A DNA stretch of 64,000 nucleotides from Phycisphaerales bacterium (GCA_009691785.1 SIAM01000005.1:1-64000); one strand, 5' to 3'; shown: positions 49,437 to 59,439, numbered from the stretch's first letter. Notes: generated from the letters alone by a model not told the origin. Translations and numbers: made by a program.

Positions 49437-52112
49437 CTATCTATAAGGAAGAAGTTCGCGCTGCTTCACTGCGGGACGCGAGCGATGCTGGCGCGAAGAA
49501 CGGAACAGCGTGAGCAATTCCTCTATATCCACATTGCCCACGGATGTTGTTCCAAGCACATCACCCGATTGCGCCGGCACGCGCCCATCGGACAACACCG
49601 TCAACGCCAAGTGCTCGCTGGGACTGTGGCTTGCGGCAAATCCCGCGGCGCACAGCGGCGCATCCATAATCGTGTCGCCCCATGGATCAATTTGCGGCGG
49701 TGAATCAACGCAAAAACCACCTGCTCGATTCTGCCACAGCGCGCCGAACGCGGCGATGCGATCAACCATGTCACGCAAGCGCTCAATATGTGGAAGCACC
49801 CACGGCCGCGCCAACCATGGCGGCGCGCCAGGCTCCACGCGGCGATGTTCAATCACGCTTTCCAGCGCCCGCTGAGCGAATGCGAATCGATCAAAACCCA
49901 TCATGCACACATACTCTTTGGCGTTGGTTGCGTGCAGATCAACGCTGATCAGATCGGCATCAATCGCCGCCAACTTTTCAAGAGCGTCAAGCGACAACAA
50001 TTCACTGCGCACGGAAAGCCCCAACGCGCCCGCCTTGCGAATCATTTTTGCAAACTCAACAACATCCGGATGCACCAGCGGATCGCCCGCTCCGCCAAGA
50101 GTCACCACCACATCGCGCGCCTCGGCCACGCGCGCAAGTATGCGGTCCATTCTTTTGGGCGTCATGGTGGGTCGCTGCAGCGTGCCAAAGCGATGTGGAC
50201 TTGCAAGCCCACAACCACGCCGACCCGTGTTCAATTCAATGGTGAGAAATTGCGGCACAAAAGTTGGCGGCGCGTTCGCGTGGCGAACGAGGGCTTCAAA
50301 TTGTGCGTGCGCGGAAATTTCCGCGCCGTGCAACAGTGGCTCAAGCGCGCGGCGCACACGTTGAATACTGCGCGGCGTGTCCATTATTAAGCGTTCGGCC
50401 ACCGCCGCCACAAAGTCTGGAATTGCAATAATTTCCGCCGCATTTCGCGTATCTGCGCGCTTCTCAATCCACTGGCCAATGCTGCGCGCGGCGCCACTTG
50501 CCAATAAGCGCACGCTTTCTATGGGCAACAAGCACGCGCCAATTCCAGGCGCTGCCAACGAGCACACAAACTGCAATTCACCCGCGCTTGAGCGCCACCG
50601 CTCTACCAAGCCGCGCACTCCCCATTGCTCCTTCACCGCAATCAACGGCCAATCCGCGCCACACACCAACACCGCGTTGGCGTGCACATGTTCGCACGCC
50701 AACACCGCGGCCTTGGCGGAAAAAACTTCATCGAACACGCATAGATTGGCAATGCCGCCGCGCGAACATGAATCACTCCACGCTCGCGCCGCGCGAATGT
50801 CCGCATGACCCGCGCCAAAAATTGGTTCAGACGCGTACACAATGTGCAAATGCGAATTTGGTTCAATGCCTTCAAGCGCCGCGCGATGATCCCAATTTTC
50901 TGGTGCCACTAAACACACATGCTCAATCTCGTCGCTTTCTAAAAGGCGATCAATGGTGCGCCGCAACACTGTCCGTCCGCCAAACTCAAGTTCAAGCGAG
51001 CGTTCAACACCCGTTCCACCACGAAGTGGATCGATCGCAAGCACCGCAACAACTCTTGGCGCGTCGCGCATCACAGTTCCTGCATACGCAACATCATGGA
51101 CTAATCCAATTCTGTTCACCCCATCACTTGCGGAAGCTTTGGACATTTTCATTTTGCCGCGCTGCCCCCACATCATTTTCGCGTTGCGCGCCGTGGCGTG
51201 GGTCGCCAAACAGTTCGCCAACGTTTCAACCGACGCGTGGCGCTTGATCACGCCGCCTTCAGTCGCGTCAATCACGCGCAGTCCACGCCCCGTGTCATAC
51301 GCAAACGCCGACTCAAGCAAAGCGCGCTCGTTGCGCAACGCGTGATTGGTCACCACGCTGCGCTCGTGATGTTCACCAACTTCCTCGCGCTCATCGCTCG
51401 GCACGAACTGCGCAACCCGATCGGTTTCATTCGTGCGCGTCTCGCGTTGCAATTGCGTGGAGTTGCCAAGTATTCGATGCGTATGCCACCAATCCCAACT
51501 TCGCACCGATGAAATTTGCGTGCTCCACTGCACATCAAGTTCGTTGCCCTTGGCGTGCGCCACTCCATCAATAAACGCCAAATCAAATCCAACCAATATC
51601 ACCGGGTCGCAACCCAAGTAGCGCAGCAACACATATCCCAACAGCGAATCCACCACGCCCGCGGGCGAAGAAATGACAACGCCACCATCCGCGGCTTCCA
51701 AGCGTGAATGAAAAATATTTTCATGGTCGCCGCGCTTGTTCATTGCGTGCGCCCCGTCGCCACCCGCCAACGCAACATCTATATCGGCGCGCACCGAATT
51801 GGCGTTGAACGAACCTAGCCACTGCCGCGTGGCCTCACTCAGTTCATGCGTGGTCGCCACCAACTGCGGGCGCAATTCCATGGCGCGCAACGAACCCGCC
51901 GCGGCGGCCGTGGCCACCATGACAAAGCGATTTAAAAAAACTCCATCCGCCAACACATGCGCGTTCTTGGACAAACTTGGTCCGGCGGAAACCAACACGC
52001 CCGCCTGCCCCGTCATGCTGCCGGCCCACGCGCCCGCAACGGAATCGCCCAACAAAGCGGCATTCACCGCTTGGCTTACTTGCATGTATCCATTCTGAAA
52101 GTCTTGCGCCAC
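49437..52112 (-). CDS. Three-part fusion: MptE/DUF115-like + nucleotidyltransferase-like + degenerate radical-SAM/SPASM-like
   Basis: 891-aa ORF. N-term GVLVSAGPSLSKN...LLRYLGCDPVILVGFDLAFIDGVAHA (DUF115/MptE-like); middle VVAVLAIDPLRGGTGVERSLELEFGGRTVLRRTIDRLLESDEIEHVCLV (GT-A/CMP-sugar transferase-like); C-term FLTIELNTGRRGCGLASP...VVVTLGGAGDPLVHPDVVEFAKMIRKAGALGLSVRSELL...LTVLSDGRVPAQSGD...VGNVDIEELLTLFRS (radical SAM/SPASM-like layout). Confidence 0.8.
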   Translation of the reverse strand: MAQDFQNGYMQVSQAVNAALLGDSVAGAWAGSMTGQAGVLVSAGPSLSKNAHVLADGVFLNRFVMVATAAAAGSLRAMELRPQLVATTHELSEATRQWLGSFNANSVRADIDVALAGGDGAHAMNKRGDHENIFHSRLEAADGGVVISSPAGVVDSLLGYVLLRYLGCDPVILVGFDLAFIDGVAHAKGNELDVQWSTQISSVRSWDWWHTHRILGNSTQLQRETRTNETDRVAQFVPSDEREEVGEHHERSVVTNHALRNERALLESAFAYDTGRGLRVIDATEGGVIKRHASVETLANCLATHATARNAKMMWGQRGKMKMSKASASDGVNRIGLVHDVAYAGTVMRDAPRVVAVLAIDPLRGGTGVERSLELEFGGRTVLRRTIDRLLESDEIEHVCLVAPENWDHRAALEGIEPNSHLHIVYASEPIFGAGHADIRAARAWSDSCSRGGIANLCVFDEVFSAKAAVLACEHVHANAVLVCGADWPLIAVKEQWGVRGLVERWRSSAGELQFVCSLAAPGIGACLLPIESVRLLASGAARSIGQWIEKRADTRNAAEIIAIPDFVAAVAERLIMDTPRSIQRVRRALEPLLHGAEISAHAQFEALVRHANAPPTFVPQFLTIELNTGRRGCGLASPHRFGTLQRPTMTPKRMDRILARVAEARDVVVTLGGAGDPLVHPDVVEFAKMIRKAGALGLSVRSELLSLDALEKLAAIDADLISVDLHATNAKEYVCMMGFDRFAFAQRALESVIEHRRVEPGAPPWLARPWVLPHIERLRDMVDRIAAFGALWQNRAGGFCVDSPPQIDPWGDTIMDAPLCAAGFAASHSPSEHLALTVLSDGRVPAQSGDVLGTTSVGNVDIEELLTLFRSSRQHRSRPAVKQRELLPYR

Positions 52113-52214
52113 AGCGACAAAGCGTAACCCTTTTCATTGCGCCCGCAAGTATGCAACCCGCTCGCACCGCGCGCAATTCCAACAACTTTTACGGCTCAAA
52201 CCATCATTTTGCCG

Positions 52215-52982
52215 ATGTTTCCATTTATGCGCAGCATCATTCGCATCTTGACTCTCAGCGTGGCGCTGGCCCTTCTTGTGGGCGGCGGTTGGCTGGCTCT
52301 GTCCATCACGCGCACCATTCAATTGCAACGCGAAGTGGCGCGCCTGGAAGTTGAGATTGAAAAACAAAAAGAACTTCGCCTGGTCATGGCGGAGCGCCTG
52401 GGAAAAACTCGCCGCCTGGCGCGCATCCATATTCAATCGCAATTTCTCACCAACGATCCAGAAAAAAAACCGCTCACCGCCAGTGACATTTCCAAACTGG
52501 ATCCAAGTTCCATTTCGACATCCGTGAACTTCATCGAGCTCAACGAGCAAGGACGCGAAATTGGCAAGCGCACCTACACCATTCCAGGCGCGACACTTTT
52601 TGTGGATGCATGGACCGTTCGCTTTCCGCAAGACAATGTTGTTGGCGGCGACCTTCTGCGCGGCCACTCGCTGGTTCTACTGCGCCGCATGTATTCCGAC
52701 TCCATGAATCCCAAAGATGGATTCCCCATTGACACGCCCGGCGGTATTCCCGATGGCTACGCCGCGGGCGACGCGCAAAAATTTGAGCAAGCCATTTGGA
52801 AACATTTTTGGTCACTCGCCACTCAACCCGACTCCGCCGTGCGCGAACATGTGCGCGTGGCGCAAGGCGAGGCCGTGTACAAGCCCGTCTCCACTGGCCA
52901 GACTTACGAATTGCAAGTGGAGAACGCGGGCGGCATCACGCTTACGCCAGTCATTGATGGCGAAATGGCGAAAGCGCCGTAG
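52215..52982 (+). CDS. Hypothetical membrane-anchored protein
   Basis: MFPFMRSIIRILTLSVALALLVGGGWLAL TM segment then coiled-coil-like QREVARLEVEIEKQKELRLVMAERLGK. Confidence 0.7.
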   Translation: MFPFMRSIIRILTLSVALALLVGGGWLALSITRTIQLQREVARLEVEIEKQKELRLVMAERLGKTRRLARIHIQSQFLTNDPEKKPLTASDISKLDPSSISTSVNFIELNEQGREIGKRTYTIPGATLFVDAWTVRFPQDNVVGGDLLRGHSLVLLRRMYSDSMNPKDGFPIDTPGGIPDGYAAGDAQKFEQAIWKHFWSLATQPDSAVREHVRVAQGEAVYKPVSTGQTYELQVENAGGITLTPVIDGEMAKAP

Positions 52983-53171
52983 ACCAAGTCAAAAGCAAAG
53001 TTGAAACACACTTCTTCATTTTGGGATCACCCCAACGCGGAAATCCCATGCGACAAACTGGAAACAAGATTTCAAATATCAAGCATGTTTTAAATATTTC
53101 CAAACACGCTCGCAATGCTTCCATTTTAAATTGCCTGGCTCCTCGCGGCGATCGACTTCCTCTCGTAAAGT

Positions 53172-54260
53172 GTGCGCGTGAACTCCAACGCCCAACAACT
53201 TATCGCCGACCTTCGCTCCGACACCGTCACGCAACCCACCGAGGCCATGTGGCACGCCATGCGCGCCGCGCCGCTTGGTGACGACGTTCTTGGCGACGAA
53301 CCCACTGTGCAAAAACTAGAGGAGCGCGTGGCGCGCATGCTTGGAAAAGAAGCCGCGGTCTTCACGCCCAGCGGCACCATGGCCAATCAACTTGCCATCA
53401 AGTCGCAATGCGAAAGCGGCGACGAAATTATCGCGCACCATGACAGCCACATTATTCATTATGAAACCGGCGCGCCCGCCGCGCTTTCCGGCTGCATGAT
53501 TCAGCCGCTGCATGGCGATGACGGAATGTTCACGCCCGCCGATGTTTCAGCCGCGCGCCGGCCCAACACCATTCACGCTCCGCGCTCGCGCATGTTGGTG
53601 GTGGAGAACACGCACAACCGTGGCGGCGGAACATTCTGGAGCGTTGACGCGTTCAAAGCTGTCAGCGCGCAAGCCCGCGCCGACGGACTGATTGTGCATG
53701 TGGACGGCGCGCGCTTGTGGAACGCATGCGTGGCTGGCAACTACCAACCGCTTGACTTCACGCAACACGCCGACACCATCAGCGTGTGTTTCTCCAAAGG
53801 ACTTGGTTGCCCCGCGGGCAGCGCGCTGTGTGGCTCCACAAAAACAATTGAACGCGCGCGTCGCTTGCGAAAAATGTTTGGCGGCGGCATGCGTCAAAGC
53901 GGCTTGCTTGCTGGCGCCGCGCTGTACGCGCTAGACAACAACATCAAACGCTTGGCGCAAGACCACACACACGCGCGCCAACTTGCCCAAGGCGTCAGCA
54001 CCATCGCGGGCTTGCGTCCGCATGCGCAACCCAACACAATTCCATCCAACATGGTGTTCATTCACATTGACCCAGCCCTAGGCACCGCCGCGCAATTTGC
54101 CCAAGCCCTAGAGCAACGCGGCGTTCGCACCTTGCCGCTTGATCCCACCCGCCTTCGCGCCGTTACGCACCTTGATGTCACCACCGCCCACATCCAGCAC
54201 GCCATTGACCAGTTTGGGCAAGTGGCCGCGCAATTACCGACTAAGCATATTGGCGTCTAA
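53172..54260 (+). CDS. ltaE: Low-specificity L-threonine aldolase
   Basis: LRSDTVTQPTEAMWHAM, GDDVLGDEPTVQKLEE, FTPSGTMANQLAI, NTHNRGGGTFW, HVDGARLWNACVA, SVCFSKGLGCPAGSALCG. GTG start, 53172 or 53178. Confidence 0.94.
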   Translation: MRVNSNAQQLIADLRSDTVTQPTEAMWHAMRAAPLGDDVLGDEPTVQKLEERVARMLGKEAAVFTPSGTMANQLAIKSQCESGDEIIAHHDSHIIHYETGAPAALSGCMIQPLHGDDGMFTPADVSAARRPNTIHAPRSRMLVVENTHNRGGGTFWSVDAFKAVSAQARADGLIVHVDGARLWNACVAGNYQPLDFTQHADTISVCFSKGLGCPAGSALCGSTKTIERARRLRKMFGGGMRQSGLLAGAALYALDNNIKRLAQDHTHARQLAQGVSTIAGLRPHAQPNTIPSNMVFIHIDPALGTAAQFAQALEQRGVRTLPLDPTRLRAVTHLDVTTAHIQHAIDQFGQVAAQLPTKHIGV

Positions 54261-54318
54261 ACTATCGGAACTCTCAGACTCACGCACCTAACTGCCTATA
54301 TTGAAATGAGTTATCGGC

Positions 54319-54339
54319 AACAATTTTCAATAAATTGTT
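54319..54339. repeat. AT-rich inverted repeat upstream of the RCC1-repeat gene
   Basis: AACAATTT-TCAAT-AAATTGTT: perfect 8-bp arms. Confidence 0.6.
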
Positions 54340-54413
54340 AAAAATAATTTGTACTAATCAATCCTTGGTGTAATTTTGCTAAGTCCATAATTCTTGTTTA
54401 CGAGGTTATTAAA

Positions 54414-57400
54414 ATGAAGTATGCAATCTGTTTTCCGATCGTTATTGTTATCACTCTATGTGCCCTGACTTCCAACTCGCTAGCTGACACCGTTCTGGCT
54501 TGGGGTTACAACAGCAACAGTCAATGCACCATTCCTGCTTCTGCTGCTAGCGGCGTTTCTGCTATCGCGGGCGGTGGCAACCACACCATGGCTCTGAAAG
54601 ATGGCGCCGTTCTGGCTTGGGGTTACAACTACTACGGTCAATGCCTAGGAACCGACTCCTCCGGAAATGCAATCAATTCCACAGCAGATGGTGCCTTTGT
54701 ACAAATCGGTGGCGTCACTTTATCAGGCGTTTCTGCTATCGCGGGCGGTTCCAACCACACCATCGCTCTCAAAGGTGGCGCCGTTCTGGCTTGGGGTTAC
54801 AACTACCACGATCAATGCACCATTCCTGCTGCTGCACAATCTGGCGTTACCGCTATTGCGGGCGGTGACCACCACACCATCGCTCTCCAAGATGGCAGCG
54901 TTCTGGCTTGGGGGCGCAACTACGAGGGTCAATGCACAGTTCCTGCTTCTGCTAATAGCGGCGTTTCTGCTATCGCGAGCGGTGGCAACCACACCATTGC
55001 TCTCAAAGATGGCGCCGTTCTGGCTTGGGGTGCCAACTACTACGGTCAATGCCTAGGAACCGACTCCTTCGGAAATGCAATCAATTCCACAACAGATGGT
55101 GCCTTTGTACAAATCGATGGCGTCACTTTATCAGGCGTTACTGCTATCGCGGGCGGTGAATACCACACCATGGCTCTGAAAAATGGCGCCGTTCTGGTTT
55201 GGGGTTACAACGGCGACGGTGTATGCAACATTCCTTCTGAAGCGACTAGCGGCGTTACTGCTATCGCGGGCGGTGAATACCACACCATCGCTCTCAAAGG
55301 TGGCAGCGTTCTGGCTTGGGGTTACAACTACTTCGGTCAATGCGACATTCCTGCTTCTGCCAATAGCGGCATTACCGCCATCGGTGCTGGTGCAAACCAC
55401 ACTTTGGCCGTTGGGGTTGCAATCATTGATCCCTGCGACGTCGATGGCAATGGAACACCCAACGCTAACGAACCTGGACCATCCACAGCTCAGTGGCTCT
55501 ATCCAAGTCCAACAATCACCAGCACATTTGAAAATTCAACCAACTGGAGCGCTGGTATTCCTGGCTATAACACGGACGCCACAATTACTGGCAATCCACA
55601 AATCACATTTGATTGCGACAACGCAGTGAAGACCTTGGAGCTCAGCACGAACTCCAGCGAGCAAATTCCAGGCCTATCGCTCAATTTAGATGACCACAGC
55701 CTCACGGTGCACCGCGGTCAAATGCAATTCTATCCAGGCCCGGGTTTGTACGCGTTGCCCAAATGTCCAAGTTGTATGCCGTACAGCGTCAACATCAATG
55801 ACGGATTTATTTATACCGCCCCGACCGGCGACTTTCCCCTGCGCTTTGAATCCGATCACGCCACATGGAATATCAACGGCACACAACTTTATTCAAACTC
55901 AACAGAACTTGCCACCATTGGATCAAGTCAAATCGATGTCAAGCTGAATAATTCAATCCTAAACACAGCAGCCATCTCCAAAGGTGACGCAACTGGTGGC
56001 TCACGTCACATTGAACTGCTTAATAGTTCCATTAGTGACTTCCAGGGTGGTCTCACTTTTGGGGACGGCATTTCGTTATCACTTGGCAGCATTATGGCTG
56101 GCGATAACGACTATGCGCAAAACTCGATCACCGCGTATGGCGGCGCCGTGTTCCAATCTGGTTCATGGCTTGATGCGTGGGGCAATCTCACCTTCAATGG
56201 CTCTGTTGCTTTCGGCGGCCAACTTGATCTGCACACTTTCGCCAACCCATACCACGGCCGCTCCAAAATAACTGTGCAAGGAGAATCATTTAATTATGGC
56301 GCCGGCACCAGCAGTAGCGCCTTCGCTTTTATGAATATGTTTGGCAACAATTTCAACGATTCAACATGCTCTACATCATGCGACGACCCTGGGCTTATCA
56401 TGCTGCAACTCGATGGACTCGCCAGCATTGGTGGTCCGCTCTTTATCAGTAGCACAGATGGATCCATTCCCGCGGAAGGCAACATCTATACGTTGATCTC
56501 TTTGAATCCACAATACAACGGCTCATTCGATCCCAACAACCACAAGTTCTCTGCCGTTCGTTGGCTTGGCCAAAACGGTGAAGGCTTGCAAAACGGCTTG
56601 ATCTTCGAGCAAATTCTTTCGTCGAACAAACTGCAAGTGCAATGCGTGCGCGTGCCAATCGTGGAGCCCGCACCAGCCAACACCACAGATCTCGCCGTCG
56701 TTCCATTTGCTTCATCCAGCGCCGACTTCAACGATGATGGAAGCGACGATATGGTGAACCTGATTGTTGGCGACAACAATTCCGTGCAAATCATGAAGGA
56801 CATGGGCGACGGAACCTTCGCGCTACTGAGCACTTTTGAGCTGCCTCAAAACGAAACACCAAATGCCATTGCTGCCGGCAATGTGACTGGTGACTCCAAT
56901 CCTGAAATCGCCATCACGTCAATTTCCGATGACGTGGGCTTTGTCACGCTGTATGACGCAAATGGCGACGAGCTTTGGAGACTTCAGATTGCGGAGGGCG
57001 AACTTCCAACCTGCGTGTGCGTGCTGCCGCCAAGACCTCAGTTCCCCTTATCAGGCAAGGTCGCTTTTGGCACAAAAATTACAGGAAGCGGCCTCAATTT
57101 TTCGCTACCCAAAACTGGAAATTTAAATACAGTTTCGGGTTCCCCTGGGTCCCAAACTACAACTACACCACTTATCGGCGTTCCCCGCACGGTTCACAGC
57201 AGCGACATTGATCATGATGATCTAAGCGATGTCACCGCAGCTGGCAGCACCAGTGCAGAAAGTTTTACTCACGAACCCAGCCCCCCCGGCTTCATTACGG
57301 TTGTAAAAATAACGCAGACGGCGGACGTACCACAACCGGATCAATTCCTCGACTTTGTTCCTATAGCTCTCGTAACTGCCGATATTGATGACGACGGGGT

Positions 57401-57980
57401 GCAAGATATTTTCGCCTCGTGCAATTCCATTCCATCCAATATTCCCGGTTCAACACGTCCTGTTGCATGCTTCTTGAAAGGCTCTATCTCTCCCACAAGC
57501 CCCGTGTTCACTATGTCGCAACCAATAGGAATTTCCGTTGGCCGACCCGTGCAAGGCAAAGCCATCACGCTTATCAAGCGCAATGGTGGATTCAGTTTGG
57601 CCGTGGCTTCAACTGATGACGTGAATGATTCCGTCGATGTGATTGAACTCACATTCGCTCCGTCCGGCGGTCTTTCTATTGGCAATCAAACACAAATCTC
57701 AACTAGCGGCAGCGTGATTGGCTTGCGCACGTTGGAGGACCAAGGAACGCAAAAGTTTGTAACCGTGCGCAAACTGACCGAGTTCACGCCACATGCGGTG
57801 ATCGAATCCACCGGCTATGTTGAACTCGTGTACGGCGACTTCGATGGCAGCGGATTCATCGACAGCGGTGATATTGCATACATGCTGCTTTGGTACAGCG
57901 ATGCTGGCATAACCGACCTTAACGGCTCGGGTTCGACCGATTCCGGCGATCTGGCACTTCTGCTGTTGCTCATGTCTTAA
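54414..57980 (+). CDS. Secreted RCC1-repeat protein with FG-GAP-like segment and C-terminal dockerin-type repeat
   Basis: Signal peptide, RCC1-like units (SGVSAIAGGGNHTMALKDGAVLAWGYNYYGQC), later SSADFNDDGSDDMVNLIVGDNN, C-term YGDFDGSGFIDSGDIAYMLLWYSDAGITDLNGSGSTDSGDLALLLLLMS. Confidence 0.85.
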   Translation: MKYAICFPIVIVITLCALTSNSLADTVLAWGYNSNSQCTIPASAASGVSAIAGGGNHTMALKDGAVLAWGYNYYGQCLGTDSSGNAINSTADGAFVQIGGVTLSGVSAIAGGSNHTIALKGGAVLAWGYNYHDQCTIPAAAQSGVTAIAGGDHHTIALQDGSVLAWGRNYEGQCTVPASANSGVSAIASGGNHTIALKDGAVLAWGANYYGQCLGTDSFGNAINSTTDGAFVQIDGVTLSGVTAIAGGEYHTMALKNGAVLVWGYNGDGVCNIPSEATSGVTAIAGGEYHTIALKGGSVLAWGYNYFGQCDIPASANSGITAIGAGANHTLAVGVAIIDPCDVDGNGTPNANEPGPSTAQWLYPSPTITSTFENSTNWSAGIPGYNTDATITGNPQITFDCDNAVKTLELSTNSSEQIPGLSLNLDDHSLTVHRGQMQFYPGPGLYALPKCPSCMPYSVNINDGFIYTAPTGDFPLRFESDHATWNINGTQLYSNSTELATIGSSQIDVKLNNSILNTAAISKGDATGGSRHIELLNSSISDFQGGLTFGDGISLSLGSIMAGDNDYAQNSITAYGGAVFQSGSWLDAWGNLTFNGSVAFGGQLDLHTFANPYHGRSKITVQGESFNYGAGTSSSAFAFMNMFGNNFNDSTCSTSCDDPGLIMLQLDGLASIGGPLFISSTDGSIPAEGNIYTLISLNPQYNGSFDPNNHKFSAVRWLGQNGEGLQNGLIFEQILSSNKLQVQCVRVPIVEPAPANTTDLAVVPFASSSADFNDDGSDDMVNLIVGDNNSVQIMKDMGDGTFALLSTFELPQNETPNAIAAGNVTGDSNPEIAITSISDDVGFVTLYDANGDELWRLQIAEGELPTCVCVLPPRPQFPLSGKVAFGTKITGSGLNFSLPKTGNLNTVSGSPGSQTTTTPLIGVPRTVHSSDIDHDDLSDVTAAGSTSAESFTHEPSPPGFITVVKITQTADVPQPDQFLDFVPIALVTADIDDDGVQDIFASCNSIPSNIPGSTRPVACFLKGSISPTSPVFTMSQPIGISVGRPVQGKAITLIKRNGGFSLAVASTDDVNDSVDVIELTFAPSGGLSIGNQTQISTSGSVIGLRTLEDQGTQKFVTVRKLTEFTPHAVIESTGYVELVYGDFDGSGFIDSGDIAYMLLWYSDAGITDLNGSGSTDSGDLALLLLLMS
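54499..55410. repeat. In-frame RCC1-encoding DNA repeats with a 408-bp higher-order duplication
   Basis: GTTCTGGCTTGGGGTTACAACTAC...GGCGTTTCTGCTATCGCGGGCGGT recurs; the longer segment with GCCTAGGAACCGACTCC occurs at 54643 and 55051 (408 bp apart) with few substitutions. Confidence 0.9.
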
Positions 57981-58034
57981 GTTGCAGCAATCCCATTCGC
58001 GCTGGCTCAATCTGCGGCTACATTTGTGCTCATG

Positions 58035-59156
58035 TTGACCGATCCACGCATTCGTCGTCTGGCTGATCTTCTCATTCACCACTCCGTCAAACTTGCCGCG
58101 GGCGAGCATGTTCTTATTGAAACATTCGATTGCCCCGACGAGATCGCGGTCGCGCTTTGCGACGCCGCGAACGTTGCCAAAGGCCACGCGCATGTTTCCG
58201 TGCGCCGCAATCAAATCATGCGCGCTTTGAATCAAGGCGCGGACGATGCGTTGCGCGTGTGGGGCGAGTATGACCTTGAACGTATGAAGAAAATGCAGTG
58301 CTACATTGGCGTGCGCGGCGCTGACAATGCCAGCGAAATGCGCGGCATACCCGACGCGCAAATGAAATCACTTGGCCGCCTGTACGCCAAGCCCGTGCAC
58401 TTTGAGCAACGTGTCAACCACACGCGTTGGTGCGTTCTGCGCTGGCCAACTGCAAGCATGGCGCAACTTGCGCAAAGCAGCACGCAGGACTTTGAGGACT
58501 TTTATTTCCGCGTGTGCACGCTGGATTACGCCGCCATGGACCGCGCCGCCACGCCGTTGGTGCAGCGCATGCAACGCACCGACAAGGTTCACATCAAGGG
58601 TCCAGGCGCCACTGATTTGCGTTTCAGTATCAAGGGAATTGGCGTTGTCCCCTGCTGCGGCGACCGCAACATTCCAGACGGCGAGGTCTTCACCGCGCCT
58701 GTGCGTGACAGCATTGAGGGCGTGCTGCAATACAACACCCCAACGCTGCACAACGGAAATAGTTTTGAAAGCATTCGCCTTGAATTTTCCAATGGCAAGA
58801 TTGTCAAGACCGACTGCGCCTCTGGCGACAAGGCGTTGCTTGAAAGCATCTTCAACACCGACGAAGGCGCGCGCTATGTTGGCGAATTCGCCATTGGTTT
58901 CAATCCGCACATTCTCGAGCCCATGAAAGACATTCTGTTCGACGAGAAAATCGCCGGCAGTTTCCACTTCACTCCAGGCCGTTGCTACGAGGAAACCGAC
59001 AACGGCAATAAGAGCGACATTCACTGGGATTTAGTGTGCATTCAGCGTCCCGAATACGGTGGCGGAACAATTTCATTTGATGGCGAAGTGATCCGCAAGG
59101 ATGGAATCTTTGTGGCCAAAGAACTGGAAGGCCTAAATCCAAATCGGCTGGCGTAA
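58035..59156 (+). CDS. M29-family aminopeptidase
   Basis: LADLLIHHSVKLAAGEHVLIETFD...VRRNQIMRAL; TDLRFSIKGIGVVPCCGDRNIPDGEVFTAP; NTDEGARYVGEFAIGFNPHI; GSFHFTPGRCYEETDNGNKSDIHWDLV. Confidence 0.93.
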   Translation: MTDPRIRRLADLLIHHSVKLAAGEHVLIETFDCPDEIAVALCDAANVAKGHAHVSVRRNQIMRALNQGADDALRVWGEYDLERMKKMQCYIGVRGADNASEMRGIPDAQMKSLGRLYAKPVHFEQRVNHTRWCVLRWPTASMAQLAQSSTQDFEDFYFRVCTLDYAAMDRAATPLVQRMQRTDKVHIKGPGATDLRFSIKGIGVVPCCGDRNIPDGEVFTAPVRDSIEGVLQYNTPTLHNGNSFESIRLEFSNGKIVKTDCASGDKALLESIFNTDEGARYVGEFAIGFNPHILEPMKDILFDEKIAGSFHFTPGRCYEETDNGNKSDIHWDLVCIQRPEYGGGTISFDGEVIRKDGIFVAKELEGLNPNRLA

Positions 59157-59165
59157 ACCGCCGGG

Positions 59166-59435
59166 TCACTGCTTTGGCGCGGTCGGTTGCGTCTGCGGAA
59201 CTTTCTTGGGCGTCGGCTCCGCATTGGTGCCCTGCTCAATGGTCTGCTCAATACTTGCGTTGTAGTCCGCCACTTTCACTTTCAAATCCTCGGCCTGATC
59301 CATGGCTTTGCCGTAGGTGCTCTCACGATGACCCACCGCTTTGGGAACAACGATTGGTTGAGAATCGGGAGTTCTTCCACAGGCGCCAGCACAAAGCAAC
59401 GCTGCACCAACAAATATTTGCGAGCAAAGAGACAT
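59166..59435 (-). CDS. Small putative lipoprotein
   Basis: MSLCSQIFVGAALLCAGACGRTPDSQPIV start at 59435; about 89 aa, immediately downstream of the FKBP gene. Confidence 0.55.
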   Translation of the reverse strand: MSLCSQIFVGAALLCAGACGRTPDSQPIVVPKAVGHRESTYGKAMDQAEDLKVKVADYNASIEQTIEQGTNAEPTPKKVPQTQPTAPKQ

Positions 59436-59439
59436 GTGT

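Noticed and set aside
57699-58361. 220-aa minus-strand ORF spanning the RCC1 gene end and M29 gene start
   Set aside because: Antisense to two supported genes; no domain.
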